This document shows, piece after piece, positions 50,292 through 58,567 of a stretch of 64,000 nt of DNA. The number at the start of each line of letters is the position of its first letter. The stretch's first letter is position 1. The position numbers and the translations under genes are program-made. Under the pieces are notes generated by a model. That model was not told the origin of the DNA, ran no database searches, and was given only the letters and a program-made list of their open reading frames with translations. The stretch spans positions 7,403,447 through 7,467,446 of the forward strand of contig NZ_GG657757.1 of assembly GCF_000158955.1 (NCBI RefSeq), in the 5' to 3' direction. The DNA is from Streptomyces viridochromogenes DSM 40736. Lineage in GTDB: Bacteria > Actinomycetota > Actinomycetes > Streptomycetales > Streptomycetaceae.

Positions 50292-51438
50292 CCCGGTACC
50301 CGCGAGCGGCACCGTCCACTGGATCGGCGCCGGCCTGTCCACGGGCAGCGGCCTGGCGGCGCTGTGCGACACCGCCGAGCGCGTACGGCTCTGGCACCGC
50401 ACCGAGAGCCGCGCCGCCGACGCCCTCGACCGGCTCGGCCTCGCCGGACGCGCCGAGCCCCGCGCGTACACGCTCGCCGCACTGACCACCGAACTGGCGC
50501 CCGGCGACGTCGTCGTGTCCATGCTGCCCGCGCCGGAGCACGCGCCGCTGCTCGCCGAATGCGTACGGCGGGGTGCGCACTTCGCCTGCTCCAGCTATGT
50601 GTCCGAGGCGGTGCTGGAACAGGTGCCGGCCGCCGAGAAGGCCGGGGTCGTCGTCCTCACCGAGGCCGGGCTCGACCCGGGTATCGACCACCTCTTCGCC
50701 CACGCCCTCGTGGCCCGGGCCCGGGAGGCGATCGGCGACGGGACGCCCGCCTCGTACACCCTGACCTCGTACTGCGGCGGTGTCCCGGCCGTCCCGAACG
50801 ACTTCACGTACCGCTTCAGCTGGGCGCCCGCAGGTGTCCTCAACGCCCTCCGTTCCCCGGCCCGTTACATCGAGGACGGTGCCGAGACGGTTGCCGACCG
50901 ACCCTGGGAGGCGACCCGGCGGCACCTCGTCGGAGGGGAGACGTTCGAGGTCTACCCCAACCGCGACAGCGTCCCGTTCGTGGCGCAGTACGGACTGCCG
51001 GACGCCTGGACACCGCGGACGTTCGTGCGCGGCACCCTGCGCCTGGAGGGCTGGCTCCGCGCCTGGGACGGCGTCTTCGAGGAGCTGAAGGCCGGCGACG
51101 ACGCCCGGATCGCCGCCCTGGCCCAGGAGCTGGCCGCCACCTACCCCACCACGGAGGACGACCGCGACCGGGTCGTGCTCGCCGTGTCGCTGGACGTGCG
51201 GGCCGGAACGGGCCGGACGTGGTCGGGCGGCTACCTCCTGGACCTGGTGGGCGACGCGCGGGAGAGCGCGATGGCCCGCTGCGTCTCGCGCACCCTCGCC
51301 CTCGGCGTCCGCCACGTCCTGGACGGCTCCCTGCCGCCGGGCCTGAACCGGGCCGCGGAGACGGCGGCACGATCCGAGCAGTGGCTGCGTGAACTCGCCG
51401 AGGAAGGGGTCGAGTTCACGCTCCGGGCCGAGCGGTGA
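50281..51438 (+). CDS. Saccharopine dehydrogenase/reductase-type protein (LYS9-like)
   Basis: A 385-residue saccharopine dehydrogenase-family protein. VHWIGAGLSTGSGLAAL starts the Rossmann fold, ELAPGDVVVSMLPAPEH follows, then HFACSSYVSEAVLE and the family signature TEAGLDPGIDHLFA and SYCGGVPAV. It is the partner of the preceding gene: one joins 2-oxoglutarate and lysine at the saccharopine stage and the other handles the aminoadipate semialdehyde side. The pair follows GTP cyclohydrolase II after a 162-bp gap in the same direction, so membership of the unusual cluster is likely but not certain. It is the last plus-strand gene before a convergent serine hydrolase. Confidence 0.78.
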   Translation: MTSDPVPASGTVHWIGAGLSTGSGLAALCDTAERVRLWHRTESRAADALDRLGLAGRAEPRAYTLAALTTELAPGDVVVSMLPAPEHAPLLAECVRRGAHFACSSYVSEAVLEQVPAAEKAGVVVLTEAGLDPGIDHLFAHALVARAREAIGDGTPASYTLTSYCGGVPAVPNDFTYRFSWAPAGVLNALRSPARYIEDGAETVADRPWEATRRHLVGGETFEVYPNRDSVPFVAQYGLPDAWTPRTFVRGTLRLEGWLRAWDGVFEELKAGDDARIAALAQELAATYPTTEDDRDRVVLAVSLDVRAGTGRTWSGGYLLDLVGDARESAMARCVSRTLALGVRHVLDGSLPPGLNRAAETAARSEQWLRELAEEGVEFTLRAER

Positions 51439-51444
51439 CGGGCC

Positions 51445-52677
51445 TCAGTCCGTCACCGCCTCGTGGACCAGCCGCTTGAGGTCGCGGAACACCGTGTGCG
51501 ACGACCTGGGCCGTACCTGCGTCATGAACTGCACCGTCAGGTCGCGGCCCGGGTCGACCCAGAAGGTCGTCGTGGCGACCCCGCTCCAACCGTAGGCGCC
51601 CAGAGCGGACGGTGCCTGGGTGCGGGACGGGTCGATCACCACGGAGACGTTGAGGCCGAAGCCGACACCCGCGTTCCCGGGCTCGTCATGGGCGGGACGG
51701 CTGCCGAAGGCGCGCAGGTCGGCGCCGCCGGGCAGCTGGTTGCGGGTCATCAGGTCCACGGTGCCCGGCGCGAGGAGACGGACGCCGTCGAGCTCGCCCC
51801 GGCGGCGCAGCAGCTCCATGAAGCGGTGGTAGTCGTGGGCGGAGGCCGCCATGCCGCCACTGCCGGACAGGAACCGCGGCCGGCCGCCGCGCAGCGGCAG
51901 CCCCGGGGCCGGCGCGATGCCGCCGCCCTCCTTCTCCCCGTACATCTCGGACAGCCGGGGCGCCTGCTCGTCCGTGACGTGGAACCCCGCGTCCGTCATC
52001 CCCAGCGGCCCGAAGATCCGCTCGGCGCAGAACACGTCGAGCGGCTGCCCGGACACCACCTCGATGATCCGGCCCAGGACATTGCTCGCCACCGAGTAGT
52101 TCCACTGCGTCCCCGGCTCGAACTGCAGCGGCAGACTCGCGTACACCTCGATGGTCTCCGCCAGGTCCGCGCCCGGCGGCACCGACGACTCCAGACCGGC
52201 CTCGCGGTACAGGGCGTCGACGGGGTGGGTGTGGTAGAAGCCGAAGGTCAGGCCCGAGGTGTGGGTCATCAGATGCCGGACGAGTATCGGGTGGCCGGCC
52301 GGACGGGTCCTGACGTCGGCACCGGACCCGCCCTCGTACACCTGAGGGTCGGCGAAGGCGGGCAGGTGGCCTGCGACCGGGTCGTCCAGCGACAGCCGTC
52401 CCTCCTCCACCAGCAGCAGGGCGGCGACCGCGGTGACCGGCTTCGTCATGGAGTACATCCGCCACAGCGTGTCGGGTTCGACGGGCAGCCCGGCCGCCAT
52501 GTCGCGCAGGCCGTACGTCGTGAGGTGGGCGACGCGTCCGCCGCGGGCTATGGAGACGAGGAAGCCCGGCAGACGTTCTTCGTCCACCAGAGCGGCGAAG
52601 TGCCGGTCCAGGCGGCCCAGCACCTGCGGATCCAGCCCGGCCTCGCCCGGATCGGCCTCTTGTCGCAGCTGTGCCAT
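51445..52677 (-). CDS. Serine hydrolase (class C beta-lactamase/esterase family)
   Basis: A 410-residue serine hydrolase. The nucleophile is Ser in WRMYSMTKPVTAVAALLL (SxxK), the second motif Tyr is in WNYSVASNVLGRIIE, and LMTHTSGLTFGFYHTHPVDA is typical. No signal peptide is evident with the ATG chosen behind GGAGG. Members include esterases, D-aminopeptidases and beta-lactamase-like proteins; substrate unknown. It faces the saccharopine gene (6-bp gap between stops) and is divergent from an ArsR gene whose operator it may share. Confidence 0.86.
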   Translation of the reverse strand: MAQLRQEADPGEAGLDPQVLGRLDRHFAALVDEERLPGFLVSIARGGRVAHLTTYGLRDMAAGLPVEPDTLWRMYSMTKPVTAVAALLLVEEGRLSLDDPVAGHLPAFADPQVYEGGSGADVRTRPAGHPILVRHLMTHTSGLTFGFYHTHPVDALYREAGLESSVPPGADLAETIEVYASLPLQFEPGTQWNYSVASNVLGRIIEVVSGQPLDVFCAERIFGPLGMTDAGFHVTDEQAPRLSEMYGEKEGGGIAPAPGLPLRGGRPRFLSGSGGMAASAHDYHRFMELLRRRGELDGVRLLAPGTVDLMTRNQLPGGADLRAFGSRPAHDEPGNAGVGFGLNVSVVIDPSRTQAPSALGAYGWSGVATTTFWVDPGRDLTVQFMTQVRPRSSHTVFRDLKRLVHEAVTD

Positions 52678-52761
52678 CGATCTTCCTCCGTCGCGCTCGT
52701 CGAGGTGAGAACCGGCATACCCCGCGCGGACCGCCTCAGACCTCGTGCCGGTGCGCGACTT

Positions 52762-52787
52762 GATAGGCAAGTCGACACTTGCCTATC
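52762..52787. promoter_or_regulatory. Perfect 11-bp operator palindrome upstream of the ArsR gene
   Basis: GATAGGCAAGT and ACTTGCCTATC are perfect arms around CGAC. It ends eight bases before the ArsR start codon, where a bound repressor would block its own gene and perhaps the divergent serine hydrolase. Confidence 0.8.
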
Positions 52788-52795
52788 GTGAGGTC

Positions 52796-53089
52796 ATGTC
52801 GGAGGATGTCTTCAAGGCGCTGGCCGATCCCACCCGCCGGCGCATCCTCGATGAGCTGGCCGAACGGGACGGCCAGAGCCTGTTCGAGATCTGCACGCGG
52901 CTGGTGACCAAGCACGGTCTGGGGCTGTCGCGCCAGGCGATCAGCCAGCATCTGGCCGTGCTGGAATCGGCGGGTCTGGTCGTGTCCCGGCGCCAGGGCC
53001 GCTACAAGTTCCACGACCTGAACACCGAACCCCTTGAGCGCGTCATGAACCGATGGCTCAGGACCGACTCACCGGAGGGCAGCGCATGA
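52796..53089 (+). CDS. ArsR-family transcriptional regulator
   Basis: A 97-residue winged-helix repressor. DVFKALADPTRRRILDELAE is the classic start, then LFEICTRLVTKHGLGLSRQ and AISQHLAVLESAGLVVSRR with the recognition helix. Metal-binding Cys pairs typical of metal sensors are lacking (only CTR), so it may sense an organic signal. ATG 52796 lies at the edge of its probable operator and the stop overlaps the VOC gene start (ATGA), giving a coupled regulator-enzyme pair. Confidence 0.9.
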   Translation: MSEDVFKALADPTRRRILDELAERDGQSLFEICTRLVTKHGLGLSRQAISQHLAVLESAGLVVSRRQGRYKFHDLNTEPLERVMNRWLRTDSPEGSA

Positions 53090-53475
53090 GGATCCACATC
53101 ACCAGCGTCTTCGTCGACGACCAGGAGAAGGCGCGGCGCTTCTACACCGACGTGCTGGGCTTCGTGAAGAAGCACGACGTCCCGGTGGGGACGGACCGGT
53201 GGCTGACCGTGGTCTCGCCGGAGGACCCCGACGGGACCGAGCTGCTCCTCGAACCCTCGGGCCACCCCGCGGTGCAGCCGTACAAGACGGCGCTGGTGGA
53301 GGACGGCATCCCGGCCGCCTCGTTCGCCGTGGACGACGTGCGGGCGGAGTTCGAGCGGCTGCGCGGTCTCGGTGTGCGGTTCGTCCAGGAGCCGCTGGAG
53401 ATGGGTCCCATCACCAGCGCGGTCCTGGACGACACCTGCGGCAATCTGATCCAGATCGTGCACAGCAAGTCCTGA
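53086..53475 (+). CDS. VOC-family (glyoxalase-like) protein
   Basis: A 129-residue vicinal-oxygen-chelate protein with MRIHITSVFVDDQEKARRFY, DVLGFVKKHDVPVG, EDPDGTELLLEPSGHPA and the second half VRFVQEPLEMGPITSAVLDD, ending CGNLIQIV. Members are glyoxalases, dioxygenases or resistance proteins; the metal residues (His4, Glu about 60, and a late Glu) are plausible. ATG overlaps the ArsR stop and follows GGAGG. The ArsR protein probably controls it. Confidence 0.88.
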   Translation: MRIHITSVFVDDQEKARRFYTDVLGFVKKHDVPVGTDRWLTVVSPEDPDGTELLLEPSGHPAVQPYKTALVEDGIPAASFAVDDVRAEFERLRGLGVRFVQEPLEMGPITSAVLDDTCGNLIQIVHSKS

Positions 53476-53489
53476 GACGGACGCCCTTG

Positions 53490-53521
53490 ACCGGTCCGGT
53501 ACAACCGGGTACCGGACCGGT
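53490..53521. terminator. 13-bp bidirectional terminator
   Basis: ACCGGTCCGGTAC and GTACCGGACCGGT pair perfectly around AACCGG, between the convergent VOC and MFS genes. Confidence 0.8.
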
Positions 53522-53543
53522 ACGACAGGCAGCTCTCGGGAGG

Positions 53544-54902
53544 TCAGGCGGTCACCTTCTCCGGCTGACCGGCCTCCCGGGTCGCGCGCACCCCGAGCCG
53601 CTCCGTCGGAACCCGATGCGTCTCACGGGCTGACAGTGCGGCGATGACCGGCGGCACGCACAGTGCCGCCGTGAACAGGGCCACCGCCGACCAGTCGTCG
53701 CCGTCCGGGCCGGCGATCTGCGCGGCGAACGTCACCGCGAAGCCGGCCGCCGCGAAACCGATCTGTGTGCCGATGGCCACCCCGGACAGCCGCACCCGGG
53801 TCCTGAACATCTCACCGTAGAAGGCCGGCCACACGCCGTTCGCGGCGCTGTAGACCACGCCGAAGCAGAGGACGCCGGTCAGGAAGGTCAGCGGGTAGGA
53901 GCCGGTGGAGACCGCCCAGAGGTAGAGGAACATCGTCACCGCGCTGCCGGCCGCGCCGACCAGGAACACCGGGCGGCGGCCGATCCGGTCGGCCAGCGTG
54001 GCCCACAGCGGGATCGCGGCGAGTGCGACGACGTTGGCCAGGGCCCCCACCCACAGCATGGCGGTGCGGGACATGCCGACCGCGTCGCTCGTGGCGTACG
54101 CCAGCGCCCACACCGTGAAGATCGTGCTGACCGAGGCGATGAGCGCGCCCGCGATCACCCGCAGCACGTCCGCCCAGTGCTCGCGCAGCAGCACCACGAG
54201 CGGCAGCTTGACGACCCCCTCCTCGGCGGCCTGCTGGGCGAAGGCCGGGGTCTCGTCCAGCTTGCGGCGGATGACGTAGCCGACGACGGCGACCGCGACG
54301 CTCAGCCAGAACGGCACCCGCCAGCCCCAGGACAGCAACTGCTCCTCGGGCAGCGCGGCGACCGGGATGAAGACCAGGGTGGCCAGCAGCTGGCCGCCCT
54401 GTGTGCCGCTGAGGGTGAAGCTGGTGAAGAAGCCGCGCCGGCCCGGCGGCGCGTGCTCCAGCGTCATGGAGTTGGCGCTGGCCTGCTCACCCGCCGCCGA
54501 GATGCCCTGGAGCACCCGGCACAGCACCAGCAGGACCGGCGCGAGGGTGCCGACCTGGGCCCGGGTCGGCAGACAGCCGATGAGGAACGTCGACAGGCCC
54601 ATCAGCATCAGCGTGAAGACCATGATCTTCTTGCGGCCGAGCTTGTCCCCGAAGTGCCCGAGGACCAGCGCGCCGACCGGACGGGCGGCGTACGCGACGC
54701 CGAACGTGGCCAGCGACAGCAGGGTCGCCGTGGCCGGGTCGGACTCGTCGAAGAACACCTCGGGGAAGATCAGCGCCGCGGCGCTGCCGTAGATGAAGAA
54801 GTCGTAGTACTCCAGCGCGCTGCCGACCCAGGCGGCGGTCGCGGCTTTTCTGGGCTGACCGGGCGGGGCGGCGGCCCCTCGGGGCGTGGCGGGGACGGAC
54901 AC
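53544..54902 (-). CDS. MHS-type MFS transporter (shikimate/aromatic-acid uptake)
   Basis: A 452-residue MFS protein of the metabolite:H+ symporter (MHS) group. WVGSALEYYDFFIYGSAAAL is the TM1 signature, GHFGDKLGRKKIMVFTLMLM the first loop, and LQGISAAGEQASANSMTLE and ADRIGRRPVFLVGAAGS follow. Twelve helices are likely. The nearby shikimate dehydrogenase and dehydroshikimate dehydratase suggest shikimate or quinate as substrate. GTG start. The 164-bp gap to the TetR gene (54903-55066) is A+T-rich (CTAATTAACC) and holds its probable promoter. Confidence 0.83.
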   Translation of the reverse strand: MSVPATPRGAAAPPGQPRKAATAAWVGSALEYYDFFIYGSAAALIFPEVFFDESDPATATLLSLATFGVAYAARPVGALVLGHFGDKLGRKKIMVFTLMLMGLSTFLIGCLPTRAQVGTLAPVLLVLCRVLQGISAAGEQASANSMTLEHAPPGRRGFFTSFTLSGTQGGQLLATLVFIPVAALPEEQLLSWGWRVPFWLSVAVAVVGYVIRRKLDETPAFAQQAAEEGVVKLPLVVLLREHWADVLRVIAGALIASVSTIFTVWALAYATSDAVGMSRTAMLWVGALANVVALAAIPLWATLADRIGRRPVFLVGAAGSAVTMFLYLWAVSTGSYPLTFLTGVLCFGVVYSAANGVWPAFYGEMFRTRVRLSGVAIGTQIGFAAAGFAVTFAAQIAGPDGDDWSAVALFTAALCVPPVIAALSARETHRVPTERLGVRATREAGQPEKVTA

Positions 54903-55066
54903 GGCGGCTCCTTAGGGGGCTCCACCATAGGCGGAGTGAGCGAAAGGACGGTGCGGAGGGGGACTGTCGGATCGCGGCTAATTAACCCACTGGATAGTTA
55001 CTAGGGGTTGGCGAGTGATGCTGCGCCCGGGTGCCGCCGGTGTCAAGAGGTCGCGCACCGGATGTT

Positions 55067-55738
55067 TCAGTCCGAGGCGCGCTCCGCCGTGAGGTACGCG
55101 ATCACCATGTCGCCCAGCATGGTGCGGTAGTGCGCGCGCTGCGCCGGGTCGACCAGGTCACGGCCGAACAGCGCGCCGAAGGTGTGCCGGTTGGAGACCC
55201 GGAAGAAGCAGAACGAGGAGATCATCGCGTGCAGGTCGACGGCGTCGACATCGGTCGTGAACAGCCCCGACCTGCGGCCTTCCTCCAGGATGCGGCGGAT
55301 CACGTCCAGCGCGGGGGAGCCGATCCGCCCGAGCTTCTCGGAGGCCGCGATGTGGTGCGCCTCGTGGATGTTCTCGATGCTGACCAGGCGGATGAAGTCC
55401 GGGTGCTGCTCGTGGTGGTCGAAGGTCACCTCGGCCAGGCGCCGGATGGCCGCCACCGGGTCCAGATGCTCGACGTCGAGCTCTTGCTCGGCCTCGCGGA
55501 TGACGGTGTAGGCCCGCTCCAGCACCGTGGTGAACAGCTGTTCCTTGCCGCCGAAGTAGTAGTAGATCATCCGCTTCGTGGTGCGGGTGCGGGCGGCGAT
55601 CTCGTCCACCCGCGCGCCGTCGTAGCCGGCCCGGGCGAACTCCTGCGTGGCGACGTCGAGGATCTCGGCCTGGGTGCGGGCGGCGTCACGGACGCGCTCG
55701 CGCTCGCCAGGACGTGCCGGTTCTTCGACGCTGGTCAT
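55067..55738 (-). CDS. TetR-family regulator of the shikimate/quinate genes
   Basis: A 223-residue TetR protein. RTQAEILDVATQEFARAGYD and GARVDEIAARTRTTKRMIYY form the helix-turn-helix, followed by YFGGKEQLFTTVLERAY. The C-terminal ligand domain is helical. ATG 55738 follows GAAGGAAC. It is divergent from the shikimate dehydrogenase gene and upstream of the transporter, and an imperfect palindrome at 55837-55858 lies in the shared promoter, so it probably represses both sides until its ligand (shikimate or a relative) binds. Confidence 0.88.
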   Translation of the reverse strand: MTSVEEPARPGERERVRDAARTQAEILDVATQEFARAGYDGARVDEIAARTRTTKRMIYYYFGGKEQLFTTVLERAYTVIREAEQELDVEHLDPVAAIRRLAEVTFDHHEQHPDFIRLVSIENIHEAHHIAASEKLGRIGSPALDVIRRILEEGRRSGLFTTDVDAVDLHAMISSFCFFRVSNRHTFGALFGRDLVDPAQRAHYRTMLGDMVIAYLTAERASD

Positions 55739-55836
55739 CAGGTTCCTTCGGGCGGAGGGGCCGGTGCCGGTGATTGTAGAAGCCGGAGCCCGTCCGCCCA
55801 CGGGGTCTTCACGAGCCCGTGCTCGACTGATATAGC

Positions 55837-55858
55837 TAACGTACTAGTTCGTACATTA
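55837..55858. promoter_or_regulatory. Imperfect TetR-type operator in the divergent promoter
   Basis: TAACGTAC and GTACATTA form a near-palindrome (seven of eight pairs match) around TAGTTC, 23 bp upstream of the shikimate dehydrogenase start. Confidence 0.6.
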
Positions 55859-55880
55859 GACAGCCGCTCGGGAGGCCCGC

Positions 55881-56756
55881 GTGCCCAAGGACTCGTATCT
55901 CGTCGGACTGATCGGTTCCGGCATCGGCCCGTCACTCAGCCCGGCGCTGCACGAGGGGGAGGCCGACCGGCAGGGGCTGCGCCTGCTCTACCGGCTGATC
56001 GACATCGAGACGCTCGGTGTGCCACCGGAGGCGGTGGGCGAGCTGGTGCGCGCCGCCCGCGACCTCGGTTTCGACGGGCTCAACATCACGCACCCCTGCA
56101 AACAGCTCGTCATCGAGCACCTGGACGCGCTCGCCCCCCAGGCGGAGGCGCTGGGCGCGGTCAACACCGTCGTCTTCGAGGACGGCCGCGCCGTCGGCCA
56201 CAACACCGACGTCACCGGCTTCGCCGCGTCCTTCGCGCGGGGACTGCCCGACGCGCCCCTGGAGCGGGTCGTCCAGCTGGGCGCCGGCGGTGCGGGCGCG
56301 GCCGTCGCACACGCCACGCTGACCCTCGGCGCCGAGCGGATCACCCTCGTCGACGCCCTGCCCGAGCGGGCCGCCGCCCTGGCCGACTCCCTGAACCGCG
56401 CCTTCGGTCCGGGGCGCGCGGCCGCCGCCTCCCCGGACCGGCAGGCCGAGCTGCTCGCCCATGCCGACGGCATCGTGCACGCCACGCCGACCGGCATGGC
56501 CGCCCACCCCGGCCTTCCCCTGCCCGCCGAGCTGCTCCGCCCCGGGCTCTGGGTCGCCGAGGTGGTCTACCGCCCGCTGGAGACCGAACTGCTGCGCACC
56601 GCCCGCGCGCTGGGCTGCGCCACCCTCGACGGCGGCGGCATGGCCGCCTTCCAGGCCGCCGACGCGTTCCGTCTGTTCACCGGCCGGGAACCCGACGCCG
56701 CACGCATGCTGGCGGACCTGACCGAACTGGCCGGGGCCGTAGGGGCTCGGCACTAG
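55881..56756 (+). CDS. Shikimate/quinate dehydrogenase
   Basis: A 291-residue enzyme of the shikimate dehydrogenase family. GLIGSGIGPSLSPALHEGEA is the substrate site, DGLNITHPCKQLV carries the catalytic Lys, EALGAVNTVVFEDGRAVGHN-TD gives the catalytic Asp, and QLGAGGAGAAVAHATL is the NADP site. This oxidising copy would turn shikimate or quinate into dehydro forms for catabolism. It starts with GTG and is followed after 14 bp by the dehydroshikimate dehydratase gene. It is not the biosynthetic aroE by context. Confidence 0.88.
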   Translation: MPKDSYLVGLIGSGIGPSLSPALHEGEADRQGLRLLYRLIDIETLGVPPEAVGELVRAARDLGFDGLNITHPCKQLVIEHLDALAPQAEALGAVNTVVFEDGRAVGHNTDVTGFAASFARGLPDAPLERVVQLGAGGAGAAVAHATLTLGAERITLVDALPERAAALADSLNRAFGPGRAAAASPDRQAELLAHADGIVHATPTGMAAHPGLPLPAELLRPGLWVAEVVYRPLETELLRTARALGCATLDGGGMAAFQAADAFRLFTGREPDAARMLADLTELAGAVGARH

Positions 56757-56770
56757 AGAGAGGTACCGAC

Positions 56771-58567
56771 GTGCGCACGTCCATCGCCACCGTCTCCCTC
56801 AGCGGATCCCTCACCGAGAAGCTCACGGCCGCCGCCCGGGCCGGCTTCGACGGGGTGGAGATCTTCGAGAACGACCTGCTGGCCTGCCCCCTCACCCCCG
56901 AGGAGATCCGCGCCCGCTGCGCCGACCTCGGCCTCACCGTCGACCTCTTCCAGCCGATGCGGGACGTCGAGGCCGTCCCCGAGGACGAGTTCGCCAGGAA
57001 CCTGCGGCGGGCCCGGCACAAGTTCGAGCTGATGCGCAGGCTCGGCGCCGACACGGTTCTCGTCTGCTCCAGCGTCTCCCCGCGGGCGGTGGACGACGAC
57101 GCCCTGGCCGCCGAGCAGCTGAGCCGGCTCGCCGACCTCGCCCGGGACTCCGGCGTCCGGGTGGCCTACGAGGCACTCGCCTGGGGTCGCCACGTCAGCA
57201 CGTACGACCACGCCTGGCGCATCGTCGAGTCGGCCGATCACCCCGCCCTCGGCACCTGCCTCGACAGCTTCCACATCCTGTCCCGCGGCTCGGACCCGAA
57301 GGGCATCGAGGACATCCCGGGCGAGAAGATCTTCTTCCTCCAGCTCGCGGACGCCCCGCTGCTCGCCATGGACGTCCTCCAGTGGAGCCGCCACTACCGC
57401 TGCTTCCCCGGCCAGGGCGGCTTCGACGTCGCCGGGCTGCTGCGACACGTCCTGGCCACCGGCTACGACGGCCCGCTCTCCCTGGAGGTGTTCAACGACG
57501 TCTTCCGGCAGGCCGAGGCCGGTCCGACCGCCGTCGACGCCCGGCGCTCCCTGCTGGTCCTCCAGGAGACGGTGGGCCGGGCACCGCTGCCCGAGCCGGT
57601 CGTCCCCACCGGCATCGCCTTCGCCGAGCTGGTCACGCCGGACGCCGAACCCCTCACCGCCCTCCTCGGCGCCCTGGGATTCACCCGCACCGCCCGCCAC
57701 CGCGGCAAGCCCGTCGCCCTCTGGGAGCAGGGGGACGCCCGGATCCTCGTCAACACCGGGCCCGTCGTCCGCCGCGACGGCACCCAGCTCGCCGCGATCG
57801 GGCTCGAGTCACCGGACCCCGCCGCGGCGGCCCGGCGCGCCGAGGCGCTGCTGGCTCCCGTCCTGCCCCGCCGCCGGGCACCCGAGGACGTCCCGCTCGA
57901 CGCGGTCGCCGCCCCCGACGGCACGGAGCTGTTCTTCTGCGCCACCGGCCGCCCGGGCCTGCCCGACTGGCGGGCCGACTTCGTGGACACGGGCGAGGAA
58001 CCAGCGCCGAAGGGCATCCGCCGCATCGACCACCTCGCCCTCACCCAGCCCTGGCACCACTTCGACGAGGCGGCCCTGTTCCACCGCGGTGTGCTCGGCC
58101 TGCACGGCCAGGAGAGCGTGGACGTCGCCGACCCCTACGGCCTGCTGCGCAGCCGCGCCGTCACCAACGCCGACTGCAGCGTCCGGATCGCCCTCACCGT
58201 CGGTGCCGCGCCCACGGACGACACCGTGCACGCCCAGCACATCGCGCTGGCCACCGACGACGTGGTCGCCGCGGCCCGCCGCTTCCGTGACGCCGGCGGC
58301 GGTCTGCTGCCGGTCCCGGCGAATTACCACGACGACCTCGCCGCCCGCTACGAGTTCCCCGACGGGGCGCTGGAGACCTATCGCGACCTCGGCATCCTCT
58401 ACGACCGCGACGCCGACGGCGGCTTCCTGCACTGCTACACCCGCACCGTCGGCCGCGTCTTCTTCGAGCTGGTCCAGCGTGACGACGGCTACCGGGGCTA
58501 CGGCGCCGCCAACGCACCGGTACGGCTGGCGGCCCAGCACGCGGTGCGGGCGCTCACTGGCGGCTGA
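56771..58567 (+). CDS. Two-domain 3-dehydroshikimate dehydratase (TIM barrel plus VOC/HPPD-like)
   Basis: A 598-residue fusion. Residues 1-280 form a TIM barrel: RTSIATVSLSGSLTEKL, DGVEIFENDL, RVAYEALAWGRHVSTY (metal Glu), TCLDSFHILSRGSDP and GPLSLEVFND. Residues ~300-595 resemble the tandem VOC domains of 4-hydroxyphenylpyruvate dioxygenase (IDHLALTQPWHHFDEAALFH, HIALATDDVVAAARRF, GRVFFELVQRDDGYRGYG). The barrel dehydrates 3-dehydroshikimate to protocatechuate; the C-terminal part usually helps structure or stability. GTG 56771 follows GAGAGAGG. Its end overlaps the convergent membrane-protein gene by 14 bp. Confidence 0.87.
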   Translation: MRTSIATVSLSGSLTEKLTAAARAGFDGVEIFENDLLACPLTPEEIRARCADLGLTVDLFQPMRDVEAVPEDEFARNLRRARHKFELMRRLGADTVLVCSSVSPRAVDDDALAAEQLSRLADLARDSGVRVAYEALAWGRHVSTYDHAWRIVESADHPALGTCLDSFHILSRGSDPKGIEDIPGEKIFFLQLADAPLLAMDVLQWSRHYRCFPGQGGFDVAGLLRHVLATGYDGPLSLEVFNDVFRQAEAGPTAVDARRSLLVLQETVGRAPLPEPVVPTGIAFAELVTPDAEPLTALLGALGFTRTARHRGKPVALWEQGDARILVNTGPVVRRDGTQLAAIGLESPDPAAAARRAEALLAPVLPRRRAPEDVPLDAVAAPDGTELFFCATGRPGLPDWRADFVDTGEEPAPKGIRRIDHLALTQPWHHFDEAALFHRGVLGLHGQESVDVADPYGLLRSRAVTNADCSVRIALTVGAAPTDDTVHAQHIALATDDVVAAARRFRDAGGGLLPVPANYHDDLAARYEFPDGALETYRDLGILYDRDADGGFLHCYTRTVGRVFFELVQRDDGYRGYGAANAPVRLAAQHAVRALTGG

